From Ruminococcus flavefaciens (GTDB taxonomy: Bacteria > Bacillota > Clostridia > Oscillospirales > Ruminococcaceae), in the NCBI RefSeq assembly GCF_900119075.1, contig NZ_FPIP01000001.1, positions 62,001 through 126,000 of the forward strand: a DNA stretch of 64,000 nucleotides, in the 5' to 3' direction. Under the pieces are notes generated by a model, which did not search any database, was not told where the DNA came from, and saw nothing but the letters and a program-made list of their open reading frames with translations. The translations under genes and the position numbers were made by a program. The stretch's first letter is position 1. Each line of letters begins with the position of its first letter. This document shows, in pieces, positions 56,089 through 63,243 of this stretch.

Positions 56089-56523
56089 ATGATAGCTATA
56101 GGCTGTGACCACGCAGGCGTGGAAATGAAAAAGGCAGTAATTGAGTATCTGACAGAAAAGGGCTTCGAGCTCAAGGACCTCGGTACTAACGGAGAGCCCT
56201 GCGATTACCCTGTAATGGCAGAGAAGCTCTGCGGAGAGATAACTTCTGGCAATTGCGAAAAGGGCATACTTATCTGCGGAACAGGTATCGGTATGTCTAT
56301 CGCTGCCAATAAGATAAAGGGTATCCGTGCAGCACTCTGCGCCGACAGCTTCTCTACTAAGTACACACGTCTGCACAATGACGCAAACGTAATGTGTATG
56401 GGCGCAAGAACTCTCGGTCCGGGACTTGCAAGCGAGCTTGCCGAGATATTCCTCACAACAGAGTTCGAGGGTGGACGTCATCAGAGAAGAGTTGACCTTA
56501 TCACTGCTCTTGAAAACAAGTGA
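56089..56523 (+). CDS. rpiB: Ribose-5-phosphate isomerase B
   Basis: A 144-residue enzyme interconverting ribose-5-P and ribulose-5-P. AIGCDHAGVEMK (N-terminus), the active-site Cys in ILICGTGIGMSIAANK and the MGARTLGP segment are typical. GGAG precedes the ATG. It overlaps the acetyltransferase gene's ATG by one base. Confidence 0.94.
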   Translation: MIAIGCDHAGVEMKKAVIEYLTEKGFELKDLGTNGEPCDYPVMAEKLCGEITSGNCEKGILICGTGIGMSIAANKIKGIRAALCADSFSTKYTRLHNDANVMCMGARTLGPGLASELAEIFLTTEFEGGRHQRRVDLITALENK

Positions 56524-57098
56524 TGAAGCATACGGGAACTGTTCCCTTTGAGACAGAACGGCTCGTCTGCCGCAGATTTGAAGCCTATGACTGGCGCGAT
56601 ATGCTGGAGAACTGGGCTTCACTTCCCGAGATACAGACCGAGTACGGCGAGCCTGTCTACACAGACGAAGCAAAGGTGAGGGGACTCCTTGACAGCTATA
56701 TCAGGAGCTACGAAAAGCCCGACTTCTACCGCTGGGCGATAACAGAGCGTTCAAGCGGCAGGAATATCGGACAGATAGCCTTCTGCAAGGTCTGGGAGGA
56801 ACAGCGTACTGCCGAGATAGAATACTGTATCGGCACTGAGTTCTGGGGAAATGGCTATGCAGGAGAAGCTCTTGCAGGTCTTATGGCTCACTGCTTCAGA
56901 ACTATGGATTTTGACAAGCTTGAAGCCTATCACAGAGCCGAGAATACAAAGTCGGGACGAGTTCTCAAAAAATCCATGATGCATACAACTGATACAGTTC
57001 AGCGCTTCATACACGAGGGAGTTTCTCCCGAGGGCGAGGTATGCTACTGTATCGAAAAAGATGTATATATGAATATTATTAATGAAAGGAGCTGCTAA
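56523..57098 (+). CDS. GNAT-family N-acetyltransferase (RimJ/RimL-like)
   Basis: A 191-residue protein: [15 protein letters not shown] near the start, [40 protein letters not shown] (acetyl-CoA loop) and [15 protein letters not shown]. This is the RimJ/RimL or ribosomal/antibiotic acetyltransferase branch. Its ATG overlaps the rpiB stop (TGATG); upp starts two bases after its stop. The target is unknown. Confidence 0.87.
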   Translation: MKHTGTVPFETERLVCRRFEAYDWRDMLENWASLPEIQTEYGEPVYTDEAKVRGLLDSYIRSYEKPDFYRWAITERSSGRNIGQIAFCKVWEEQRTAEIEYCIGTEFWGNGYAGEALAGLMAHCFRTMDFDKLEAYHRAENTKSGRVLKKSMMHTTDTVQRFIHEGVSPEGEVCYCIEKDVYMNIINERSC

Positions 57099-57100
57099 CT

Positions 57101-57730
57101 ATGGGAGAATTACACATCATTGACCACCCACTGGTTCAGCACAAAATTTCACTTTTAAGAGATAAGAACACAGGAACAAAGGAGTTCCGTGAGATTGTTT
57201 CCGAGATAGCAATGTTCATCTGCTATGAGGCTACAAGAGACCTCCCCCTGAAGGAGATAGAGCTTGAAACTCCTCTTGCTGTGGCAAAGACAAAGATAAT
57301 CTCAGGCAGAAAGCTTGCGTTTATCCCGATACTCCGTGCAGGTCTCGGCATGGTAGATGGCGTTACAACTCTCGTTCCTGCCGCAAAGATAGGTCATATC
57401 GGACTTTTCCGCGATCCTGTTACAAAGGAGCCTGTGCAGTACTATTCAAAGGTGCCTGATGATATCAGCGAGCGTGATACTATCATTGTTGATCCTATGC
57501 TTGCAACAGGCAGATCGGCAGTAGCCGCTATCACAGAGATGAAGAAGCTTGGTTCTAAGCACATCAAGTTCATGTGTATCATATGCTCACCCGAGGGCGT
57601 TAAGGCTGTTCAGGAAGCTCACCCTGACGTTGATATCTACGCAGGTGTTATGGACGAAAAGCTCAACGAGGACAAGTACATCGTTCCGGGCGTCGGTGAC
57701 GCAGGAGACCGTATCTTCGGTACTAAGTAA
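57101..57730 (+). CDS. upp: Uracil phosphoribosyltransferase
   Basis: A 209-residue enzyme making UMP from uracil and PRPP. N-terminal [20 protein letters not shown], uracil-site [24 protein letters not shown] loop [16 protein letters not shown] and the C-terminal [14 protein letters not shown] are all typical. GAAAGGAG precedes the ATG. It follows the acetyltransferase gene by two bases and may be translated from the same message. Confidence 0.97.
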   Translation: MGELHIIDHPLVQHKISLLRDKNTGTKEFREIVSEIAMFICYEATRDLPLKEIELETPLAVAKTKIISGRKLAFIPILRAGLGMVDGVTTLVPAAKIGHIGLFRDPVTKEPVQYYSKVPDDISERDTIIVDPMLATGRSAVAAITEMKKLGSKHIKFMCIICSPEGVKAVQEAHPDVDIYAGVMDEKLNEDKYIVPGVGDAGDRIFGTK

Positions 57731-57751
57731 AAGCTGACTGTGAAGAATACG

Positions 57752-57784
57752 GAAACAGCGGTACTGCGGAAGTATGGCTGTTTC
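57752..57784 (+). terminator. Weak stem-loop after upp
   Basis: GAAACAGC and GCTGTTTC enclose a 17-base loop. No clear T-run follows. Confidence 0.4.
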
Positions 57785-57807
57785 AGTGTTTAGTGATTAG
57801 AAATCAG

Positions 57808-57832
57808 AAAAGGGCGGATTATCCCGCCCTTT
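57808..57832. terminator. Terminator between upp and the GIY-YIG gene
   Basis: AAAGGGCGG and CCGCCCTTT form the stem, overlapping the stop codon region of the minus-strand gene. Confidence 0.7.
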
Positions 57833-58565
57833 ACTCATATTCGTCAAAACCTGCTTCTCTAATCTCGCTATTTATCCGAAATATTTCTGCCAAGTGTTCA
57901 TCTATAGTCTGTTGAATCATTGTTTTATAGTTATTCCAGAAATCAAGTTCTTTACATGATGACTTTTTCAAAAAGTGAACACTAAGTTTTTTTCCTGTTT
58001 CATCCATGTGAGGAAAATCGCCAATCAATAAACTACGCCCGTCAGTAGAATGTAGAAGTTCAAAAATCCTCATATATATCTTTTTATTATCTTCTGTATA
58101 ATCAACAGATAATTCAATATCATATGATCCATAAAATTGAGGCAGAAATGATTCAAGCCATTTCAAGTTTTCAATATGCTTTTTTCTCTCTTTTATCTTT
58201 TTTATTCGAGTTTCATATGCTTTTTGAGTTTTGAACACGGCTGCTTTTTTAGTTTTTTCCTTTTTTTCTATTTCATTAAGCTCTGACAATAAATGCCATT
58301 CTGGTTCCGGAATATCAACACCTATATTTCCGTCATACATTTTAGCGACATTAAGTTTAGGCTTATATTTATTAATGAAATACGACTCATAAAAATCTGT
58401 TTGAGCCGAATTTTCATATACCGTATAATAAATAATTGCTTTATCAAGGTATGGCTGAAATTTCATTTCTTTTGCATGACCATTCACCCTATTAAGAATT
58501 GAGTTATCTGACTTGCCTATGTAAATAATCTCGTTGTCATACACATACTTATAAATTCCAAACAT
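57831..58565 (-). CDS. GIY-YIG nuclease-family protein
   Basis: A 244-residue protein. The N-terminus GIYKYVYDNEIIYIGKSDNS matches the GIY-YIG fold (GIY and YIG halves at about residues 3 and 15), with NGHA and the Glu-containing FYESYFINKYKPKLN following. The rest is a Lys-rich coiled region and a domain I do not recognise. It is markedly more AT-rich than its neighbours, and its Lys/Asn/Ile codon use differs, suggesting transfer. It could be a stand-alone nuclease of a mobile or defence gene set; no partner is visible. Confidence 0.78.
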   Translation of the reverse strand: MFGIYKYVYDNEIIYIGKSDNSILNRVNGHAKEMKFQPYLDKAIIYYTVYENSAQTDFYESYFINKYKPKLNVAKMYDGNIGVDIPEPEWHLLSELNEIEKKEKTKKAAVFKTQKAYETRIKKIKERKKHIENLKWLESFLPQFYGSYDIELSVDYTEDNKKIYMRIFELLHSTDGRSLLIGDFPHMDETGKKLSVHFLKKSSCKELDFWNNYKTMIQQTIDEHLAEIFRINSEIREAGFDEYE

Positions 58566-58647
58566 ACATCATTCTCCTTATCCCAAATCAAAAAACGACC
58601 TTAATTTTATTATACATACAAAATAGTAATAGGTCAAGTACAATAAT

Positions 58648-58735
58648 CGGACAGCCAAAGGCAGCTCCTACAAAGCAAATGGGCGCACACTGTGCGCCCA
58701 AACTAAAACGGGACGCCGAAGACGGCGTCCCCTAC
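58648..58735. repeat. Cluster of three small palindromic repeats
   Basis: Three adjacent hairpins: GGACAGCC...GGCAGCTCCTAC, the perfect palindrome TGGGCGCACA/TGTGCGCCCA, and GGGACGCCGAAGACGGCGTCCC followed by CTAC. Same family as the units at 3800, 5905-5987, 25574 and 60551. Confidence 0.72.
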
Positions 58736-58752
58736 AATATATCACTAAGAAC

Positions 58753-59577
58753 TCAGAGCGCAGCGACCTTCTCGGCTGCTTCTGTGAGCCATTCACCCTC
58801 AAAGAGCTCTATTGTTCCCTGATCGCAGAGCTTTGCAAGCTGTGGATCAATAGGGAGCTTTGCAAGTACAGGGATATCGTACTGTGCAGCTATCTCCTCG
58901 ATGTGGCTCTCGCCGTAGATGCTGTGGCGCTTGCCGCAGTCGGGACATTCAAAATAGCTCATATTCTCGATGATTCCAAGGATAGGGATATTCATCAGCT
59001 TAGCCATTTTTACAGCCTTTTCAACTATCATTGAAACAAGCTCCTGAGGTGAAGTTACGATAACGATACCGTCAACAGGGAGAGACTGGAAAACAGTCAG
59101 CGGAACGTCGCCTGTTCCCGGAGGCATATCAACTACGAGGCAGTCTATGTCCTTCCAGATAACGTCTGTCCAGAACTGCTTTACAACTCCTGCGATAACA
59201 GGACCTCTCCATACTACAGGATCGGACTCGTTTTCGAGAAGAAGATTTATCGACATGATATCAAGTCCCATTTTGGACTTTGCAGGGATAATGCCGAATT
59301 CGCAGGCGTCAGCCTTCTGGTGGATACCAAAAGCCTTTGGTATAGACGGACCTGTGATATCAGCGTCCATGATTCCCACATTCTTGCCAAGACGCTGCAT
59401 TGAAACTGCAAGCAATGAAGATACGAGAGTCTTACCAACGCCGCCCTTACCGCTGACAACGCCGATGACCTTTCCGATATTGCTCATGGCATTGGGCTTT
59501 TCCAGTAAGCTCTGCGGCTCCTGTCTGCTGCCGCAGTCGCTTCCGCAGCTTGAGCAGTCGTGTGTACATTCGCTCAT
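58753..59577 (-). CDS. Mrp/NBP35-family Fe-S cluster carrier ATPase
   Basis: A 274-residue P-loop protein. N-terminal cysteine group MSECTHDCSSCGSDCGSRQ, deviant Walker A GVVSGKGGVGKTLVSS (about residues 35-50), MDADITGPSIPKAFG, VDMPPGTGDVPL, and the Fe-S motif CPDCGKRH in MSYFECPDCG. It assembles or carries Fe-S clusters. AAGGAG precedes ATG 59577. The gene lies back to back with the riboflavin operon. Confidence 0.92.
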   Translation of the reverse strand: MSECTHDCSSCGSDCGSRQEPQSLLEKPNAMSNIGKVIGVVSGKGGVGKTLVSSLLAVSMQRLGKNVGIMDADITGPSIPKAFGIHQKADACEFGIIPAKSKMGLDIMSINLLLENESDPVVWRGPVIAGVVKQFWTDVIWKDIDCLVVDMPPGTGDVPLTVFQSLPVDGIVIVTSPQELVSMIVEKAVKMAKLMNIPILGIIENMSYFECPDCGKRHSIYGESHIEEIAAQYDIPVLAKLPIDPQLAKLCDQGTIELFEGEWLTEAAEKVAAL

Positions 59578-59608
59578 TAAAAAACACTCCTTATGATATA
59601 ATACATTT

Positions 59609-59637
59609 ATTATACCACATTATTCAGAAAATAGCAA
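59609..59637 (-). promoter_or_regulatory. SigA promoter of the Mrp-family gene
   Basis: On the minus strand TTGCTA (59637-59632), a 17-base spacer and TATAAT (59614-59609), again preceded by TGTGG. Confidence 0.65.
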
Positions 59638-59644
59638 TAGCATA

Positions 59645-59673
59645 TTGACAAATCTCTAACACAGTGATATAAT
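59645..59673 (+). promoter_or_regulatory. SigA promoter of the riboflavin operon leader
   Basis: TTGACA (59645-59650), a 17-base spacer and TATAAT (59668-59673). This near-consensus promoter drives the long leader with the FMN riboswitch. Confidence 0.8.
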
Positions 59674-59679
59674 ATCAGT

Positions 59680-59776
59680 TGAGAGTTGAGAACTAAGAAT
59701 TAAGAGCTAAGAACTAAGAAACATAGTTCTGAATAAGTCTCTTACATACTAATTCTTAGATCTTAGGTCTTAAATT
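59680..59776 (+). repeat. Low-complexity AGAACTAAGAA repeats with fold-back
   Basis: Degenerate repeats of the form AAGAACTAAGAATTAAGAGC are followed by complementary TTCTTAGATCTTAGGTCTTA. The leader's first 100 bases can therefore fold into one long AU-rich hairpin. No gene. Confidence 0.5.
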
Positions 59777-59778
59777 AT

Positions 59779-59870
59779 ATCTTCGGGGCAGGGTGTAATT
59801 CCCTACCGGCAGGCGGAGTGCCTCCGCTCCCAGCATACGCTGACGAAGAATAACTGAATATCCACTTTTT
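59779..59870 (+). ncRNA. Truncated FMN-aptamer-like unit 1
   Basis: It starts with the exact 5' third of the FMN riboswitch (ATCTTCGGGG, hairpin GCAGGGTGTAATTCCCTAC, CCGGCAG). It then departs into a GCGGAG/CTCCGC hairpin and a CAGC/GCTG hairpin, and closes with CGAAGAAT (59844-59851), which pairs with the opening ATCTTCG. A 19-base spacer leads to unit 2. The P3-P6 core of the normal aptamer is absent. The period to the next unit is exactly 92 bases. Confidence 0.75.
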
Positions 59871-59962
59871 ATCTTCGGGGTTAGGTGAAAGTCCTGACCG
59901 GCAGGCGGAGTGTCTCCGCTCCCAGCATACGCTGACGAAGAATAACTGAATATCCACTTTTT
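59871..59962 (+). ncRNA. Truncated FMN-aptamer-like unit 2
   Basis: Same layout as unit 1. Nearly all differences fall in the P2 hairpin, which reads GGTTAGG-TGAAAGT-CCTGACC and still pairs fully, against GGCAGGG/CCCTACC in unit 1. The second hairpin is unchanged apart from one loop base. Changes that keep the stem suggest selection on structure. Confidence 0.75.
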
Positions 59963-60069
59963 ATCTTCGGGGCAGGGTGTAATTCCCTACCGGCAGTATA
60001 GCCTGCGAGCCTTATTGGTTGATTCGGTGTGATTCCGAAGCCGACGGTAAAGTCCGGATGAAAGAAGAT
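59963..60069 (+). ncRNA. FMN riboswitch (RFN element)
   Basis: A complete FMN aptamer: ATCTTCGGGGCAGGG, P2 loop TGTAATT, CCTACCGGCAG, TATAGCCTGCGAGC, GATTCGGTGTGATTCCGAAG, CCGACGGTAAAGTCCGGATG and closing GAAAGAAGAT. It binds FMN and switches off the riboflavin genes. The switch output is the terminator at 60103-60130, just before the first gene. Confidence 0.95.
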
Positions 60070-60102
60070 AAACCGCACATAAAGTGCAGTATATGACTTC
60101 GC

Positions 60103-60133
60103 GCCCCGATATACGGGGCTTTTTCTATTTTTT
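60103..60133 (+). terminator. Riboswitch-controlled terminator
   Basis: GCCCCG (60103-60108) and CGGGGC (60114-60119) with ATATA loop, then TTTTTCTATTTTTT. It lies 33 bases after the FMN aptamer. A GCAC/GTGC hairpin (60075-60088) in between is part of the switching region. Confidence 0.87.
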
Positions 60134-60149
60134 CATACGGAGGGATACT

Positions 60150-60527
60150 ATGAAGAATACTTTACGGAATATCTTTCTGACAGTAGGTCTTGGAACCCTT
60201 ATATTCACACCGATGCTCATTATCGACAACGGCTTGGACGACACCATGAGGTCGGTAGTTATCTGGCTTACCGCTTCATTGCTCTACGGACTTTCATTCG
60301 CTATACTTAACTGGAAAAGCATATTCCGCATACCGCTCCATTGTGTGACCTGCTTTGCCATAACATTTCTTATAAGATGCGGATATTCCTATTTTTCCAA
60401 CGGCGAGATACACCTGAAAAAGCTTCTGCTCGTAACTATCCCCATTTTTATTGTTGTTTATGCGGCACTTTTCTTTTTTATCAAATACTTCGGCAATATC
60501 CCCGACAGGGAAAAGAAACAGGACTAA
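60150..60527 (+). CDS. DUF3021-like small membrane protein in the riboflavin operon
   Basis: A 125-residue protein with four hydrophobic segments: IFLTVGLGTLIFTPMLII, VVIWLTASLLYGLSFAIL, VTCFAITFLIRCGYSYF, LLVTIPIFIVVYAALFFFIK. The layout fits DUF3021, usually found beside LytTR regulators; no such gene is here. GGAGGGAT precedes ATG 60150; the in-frame sequence upstream is riboswitch terminator. As first gene behind the FMN switch it should be expressed when FMN is scarce. A role in flavin transport or in sensing is a guess; the known transporter RibU is larger. Confidence 0.7.
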   Translation: MKNTLRNIFLTVGLGTLIFTPMLIIDNGLDDTMRSVVIWLTASLLYGLSFAILNWKSIFRIPLHCVTCFAITFLIRCGYSYFSNGEIHLKKLLLVTIPIFIVVYAALFFFIKYFGNIPDREKKQD

Positions 60528-60550
60528 ACTCACTATCATACATAATAACA

Positions 60551-60574
60551 CGGACTGCCCAAGGCAGCCCCTAC
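60551..60574. repeat. Small palindromic repeat inside the riboflavin operon
   Basis: CGGACTGCCCAAGGCAGCCCCTAC: GACTGCC/GGCAGCC hairpin ending in the CCCCTAC arm of the dispersed family. Confidence 0.6.
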
Positions 60575-60600
60575 ACTTATTAACATAAACAGGAGATACT

Positions 60601-61710
60601 ATGACTAACGAAGATTTTATGAGTGCAGCTCTCGAACTTGCAAAAAAAGGCATGGGCTTTACATCGCCTAATCCCATGGTAGGAGCTGTTATCGTCAAAA
60701 AAGGCGAGATTATCGCCGAGGGCTATCACAGGAAATACGGCGACCTCCACGCAGAGCGCTCCGCCTTTGCGTACTGCGAGGAAAACGGCATAGACTGCAA
60801 GGGAGCGGATATGTATGTCACTCTGGAGCCCTGCTGTCATCACGGCAAACAGCCCCCATGCACCGATGCGGTAATAGCTCACGGCATAAAGCGCGTTTTC
60901 ATAGGCTCTTCCGATCCTAATCCTCTTGTCGCAGGCAAGGGCGTTGAGATACTCCGTGAAAACGGCATAGAGGTCATCGAGGGTGTACTCAAAGAAGAAT
61001 GCGACGCTCTCAACGAGATTTTTTTCCATTATATCACAACGGGACTTCCCTTTGTGACTATGAAATATGCCATGACCTCAGACGGCAAGATAGCCTGCTA
61101 TACAGGACAGTCCAAATGGATAACAGGTGAAGCCGCCCGTGCTCACGTTCAGCAGGAAAGGCTTCGTCACAGCGCTGTAATGGTTGGCGTTGGAACTGTA
61201 CTTGCAGACGATCCTCTTCTTACCTGCCGACTGGAAAACGGTAGAGATCCGCTGCGAATAATCTGCGACAGCTCTTTGAGAACTCCCCTTGACAGCAATA
61301 TCGTTAAGACTGCAAGAGAAGTTCCCACGGTGATAGCTACGATCTGCGATGACATCGACAAGGCGGCTGTGTATGAAAATGCAGGCTGCCGCATAATAAA
61401 GACTGCTCCCAAGGACGGTCGTGTGGACTTAGCCACGCTTATGAAGCTTCTGGGCAAGGAGAGACTTGACAGCATACTCCTTGAGGGCGGCGGCGAGCTG
61501 AACTGGTCGGCACTTAATGCAGGCATAGTCAGCAAGGTTCAGGCGTATATTGCTCCTAAGCTTTTTGGCGGCAGCGGCAAGTCACCTGTCGGAGGACAGG
61601 GCGTCCCCGTGCCTGCTGAAGCGTTCATGCTGGAGCAGTGCAGTATCAGACATATCGGCGAGGATATCCTCATAGAAAGCAGGGTGAAGAATGTTCACGG
61701 GAATAATTGA
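60601..61710 (+). CDS. ribD: Bifunctional riboflavin deaminase/reductase RibD
   Basis: A 369-residue enzyme carrying out the second and third steps of riboflavin synthesis. The deaminase domain has its zinc site in LHAERSAF and TLEPCCHHGKQPPCTDAVI (about residues 48-95). The reductase domain follows: FVTMKYAMTSDGKIA, TGEAARAHVQ, HSAVMVGVGTVLADDP and LLEGGGELNWSAL. AGGAGA precedes the ATG. It overlaps ribE by 20 bases. Confidence 0.96.
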   Translation: MTNEDFMSAALELAKKGMGFTSPNPMVGAVIVKKGEIIAEGYHRKYGDLHAERSAFAYCEENGIDCKGADMYVTLEPCCHHGKQPPCTDAVIAHGIKRVFIGSSDPNPLVAGKGVEILRENGIEVIEGVLKEECDALNEIFFHYITTGLPFVTMKYAMTSDGKIACYTGQSKWITGEAARAHVQQERLRHSAVMVGVGTVLADDPLLTCRLENGRDPLRIICDSSLRTPLDSNIVKTAREVPTVIATICDDIDKAAVYENAGCRIIKTAPKDGRVDLATLMKLLGKERLDSILLEGGGELNWSALNAGIVSKVQAYIAPKLFGGSGKSPVGGQGVPVPAEAFMLEQCSIRHIGEDILIESRVKNVHGNN

Positions 61711-62335
61711 AGAGGTGGGCACAGTCAGCCGCGTACAGCATTCGGGTAACGCCTCGTTCATTGAGATACAGGCAAAAAAGGTGCTGGAAGACGTTCACCT
61801 CGGAGACAGTATAGCCGTCAACGGCGTATGCCTTACGGTAACTCATTTCGGCGGCGGAGTTTTCCGCGCAGACGTTATGAATGAGACTCTCAGCCGTTCA
61901 TCGCTGGGAAGTCTGACGAACGGCAGTCCTGTAAATCTTGAACGCGCAATGGCGGCAAACGGACGCTTCGGCGGACATATAGTATCGGGACATATAGACG
62001 GCACAGGAATTATAACCGACATAAAAAACGACGGTATCGCTGTGTGGTATACAGTCAGCGCAGCTCCCGAGCTGCTGCGGTATATCGTGGAGAAAGGCTC
62101 AATAGCCATTGACGGCATAAGCCTTACAGTGGCAAAGGTAACGGATACGTCGTTCAGCGTGTCCATTATCCCTCACACCGCCGCTCAGACCATTCTCAGC
62201 ACGAAAAAGACAGGCGATACGGTAAATCTCGAAAATGATATTATAGCCAAATACGCAGAGAAGCTCATGAAGCCTGCGGAAACTCCGAAAACAGGCGGCA
62301 TTACCATGGACTTTCTTGCGAAAAACGGATTTTAA
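61691..62335 (+). CDS. ribE: Riboflavin synthase alpha chain
   Basis: A 214-residue enzyme joining two lumazine molecules to riboflavin. MFTGIIEEVGTV is the invariant start. Two repeated barrels are visible (GDSIAVNGVCLTVTHFGGG and GSIAIDGISLTVAKVTDTS), each with the active-site segments. The start lies inside ribD with no gap, so translation is coupled. Confidence 0.96.
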   Translation: MFTGIIEEVGTVSRVQHSGNASFIEIQAKKVLEDVHLGDSIAVNGVCLTVTHFGGGVFRADVMNETLSRSSLGSLTNGSPVNLERAMAANGRFGGHIVSGHIDGTGIITDIKNDGIAVWYTVSAAPELLRYIVEKGSIAIDGISLTVAKVTDTSFSVSIIPHTAAQTILSTKKTGDTVNLENDIIAKYAEKLMKPAETPKTGGITMDFLAKNGF

Positions 62336-62347
62336 AAGGAGAAAGCT

Positions 62348-63238
62348 ATGAAGATAGTAAAAGCAATTCTTACTTCATCACTTATAGCGGCAGCTCTGCT
62401 CACAGGTTGCTCCGACAGCAAGAACAGCAGCAATATAAAAGTTGGCGACGTAACCATAGACCTCAACGATGTCGACAAGGAATACGCAAAGAACCTGAAG
62501 TTTCAGAAAAACTACACATTTGAAACTCCAAAGCCAATAAATGCCATGTCAATTGAGGTACCAACAGGAGATATCGAGGTTGAGCACTCAGGCGACGACA
62601 AGTCAGGCTTATGCCTCAGGTACAGGATATACGCCGATACCGATGAAACTATCGATAACGTCAACGAGCATATGGGCTCTGTCTCGGAGGTAAAGGACAA
62701 CGTTCTTGTGATAAAGCTGGTAGAAGCCGAGACATCAGAGGACATAAACACATGGCTCGAAAAGAATGCACCAGACTGCCGCGTGGAGTACGATGTCTAT
62801 ATCACCGTTCCCGAGTATGTCAACGATTACAGGACCAAGTGCGGGATCGGCAATATAACTTTCAAGGAAATGTCGGGAAGCTTTACAGCAGATGCGAGCG
62901 TCGGAAATATCACATTCTCTGATGACGAGATAACAGGTTCCTCTGTGATAAAGTGCAATACGGGCAATATCACCATGAACAGCATTACCTACAAGGCTGA
63001 TACTGATATTTATGCTGAAACAGGCAATATCAAATTCTGTCTGCCCCTTAATGGCTCTGACGGAGCTGATATAAGCGTAAAGGGTGAAACAGCAAATATC
63101 GAAGTCTCAGGCATAAAGAACTATGAGGTCAAGGACGAGAAGACAAAGGGAACGTCCCAGAGCCTCAGCATAGCAGTTGAAAACTGCAATATCGACTTCG
63201 CTGTCGATACAGGCGAGATAAAAATAGATAAGGAGTAA
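62348..63238 (+). CDS. DUF4097-like beta-helix lipoprotein within the riboflavin operon
   Basis: A 296-residue lipoprotein with lipobox ALLTGC (Cys near 21). The rest is repetitive short beta strands around Gly-Asn-Ile ([32 protein letters not shown]), the pattern of DUF4097 right-handed helix domains. Family members are found in envelope stress and surface contexts. AAAAGGAG precedes the ATG. Lying between ribE and ribBA with gaps of 12 and 5 bases, it is surely co-transcribed with them. No flavin-related motif, such as the DGxxGATS flavinylation motif, was seen. Confidence 0.82.
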   Translation: MKIVKAILTSSLIAAALLTGCSDSKNSSNIKVGDVTIDLNDVDKEYAKNLKFQKNYTFETPKPINAMSIEVPTGDIEVEHSGDDKSGLCLRYRIYADTDETIDNVNEHMGSVSEVKDNVLVIKLVEAETSEDINTWLEKNAPDCRVEYDVYITVPEYVNDYRTKCGIGNITFKEMSGSFTADASVGNITFSDDEITGSSVIKCNTGNITMNSITYKADTDIYAETGNIKFCLPLNGSDGADISVKGETANIEVSGIKNYEVKDEKTKGTSQSLSIAVENCNIDFAVDTGEIKIDKE

Positions 63239-63243
63239 TCTTG

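Noticed and set aside
59779-59970. CRISPR-like regular spacing of 92 bp
   Set aside because: Only three units, with no unique spacers between conserved short repeats; the unit is an FMN-switch derivative.
59775-60078. Minus-strand frames across the riboflavin leader with internal protein repeats
   Set aside because: They are translations of the 92-bp RNA units on the wrong strand; no ribosome site, and the region is a riboswitch leader.
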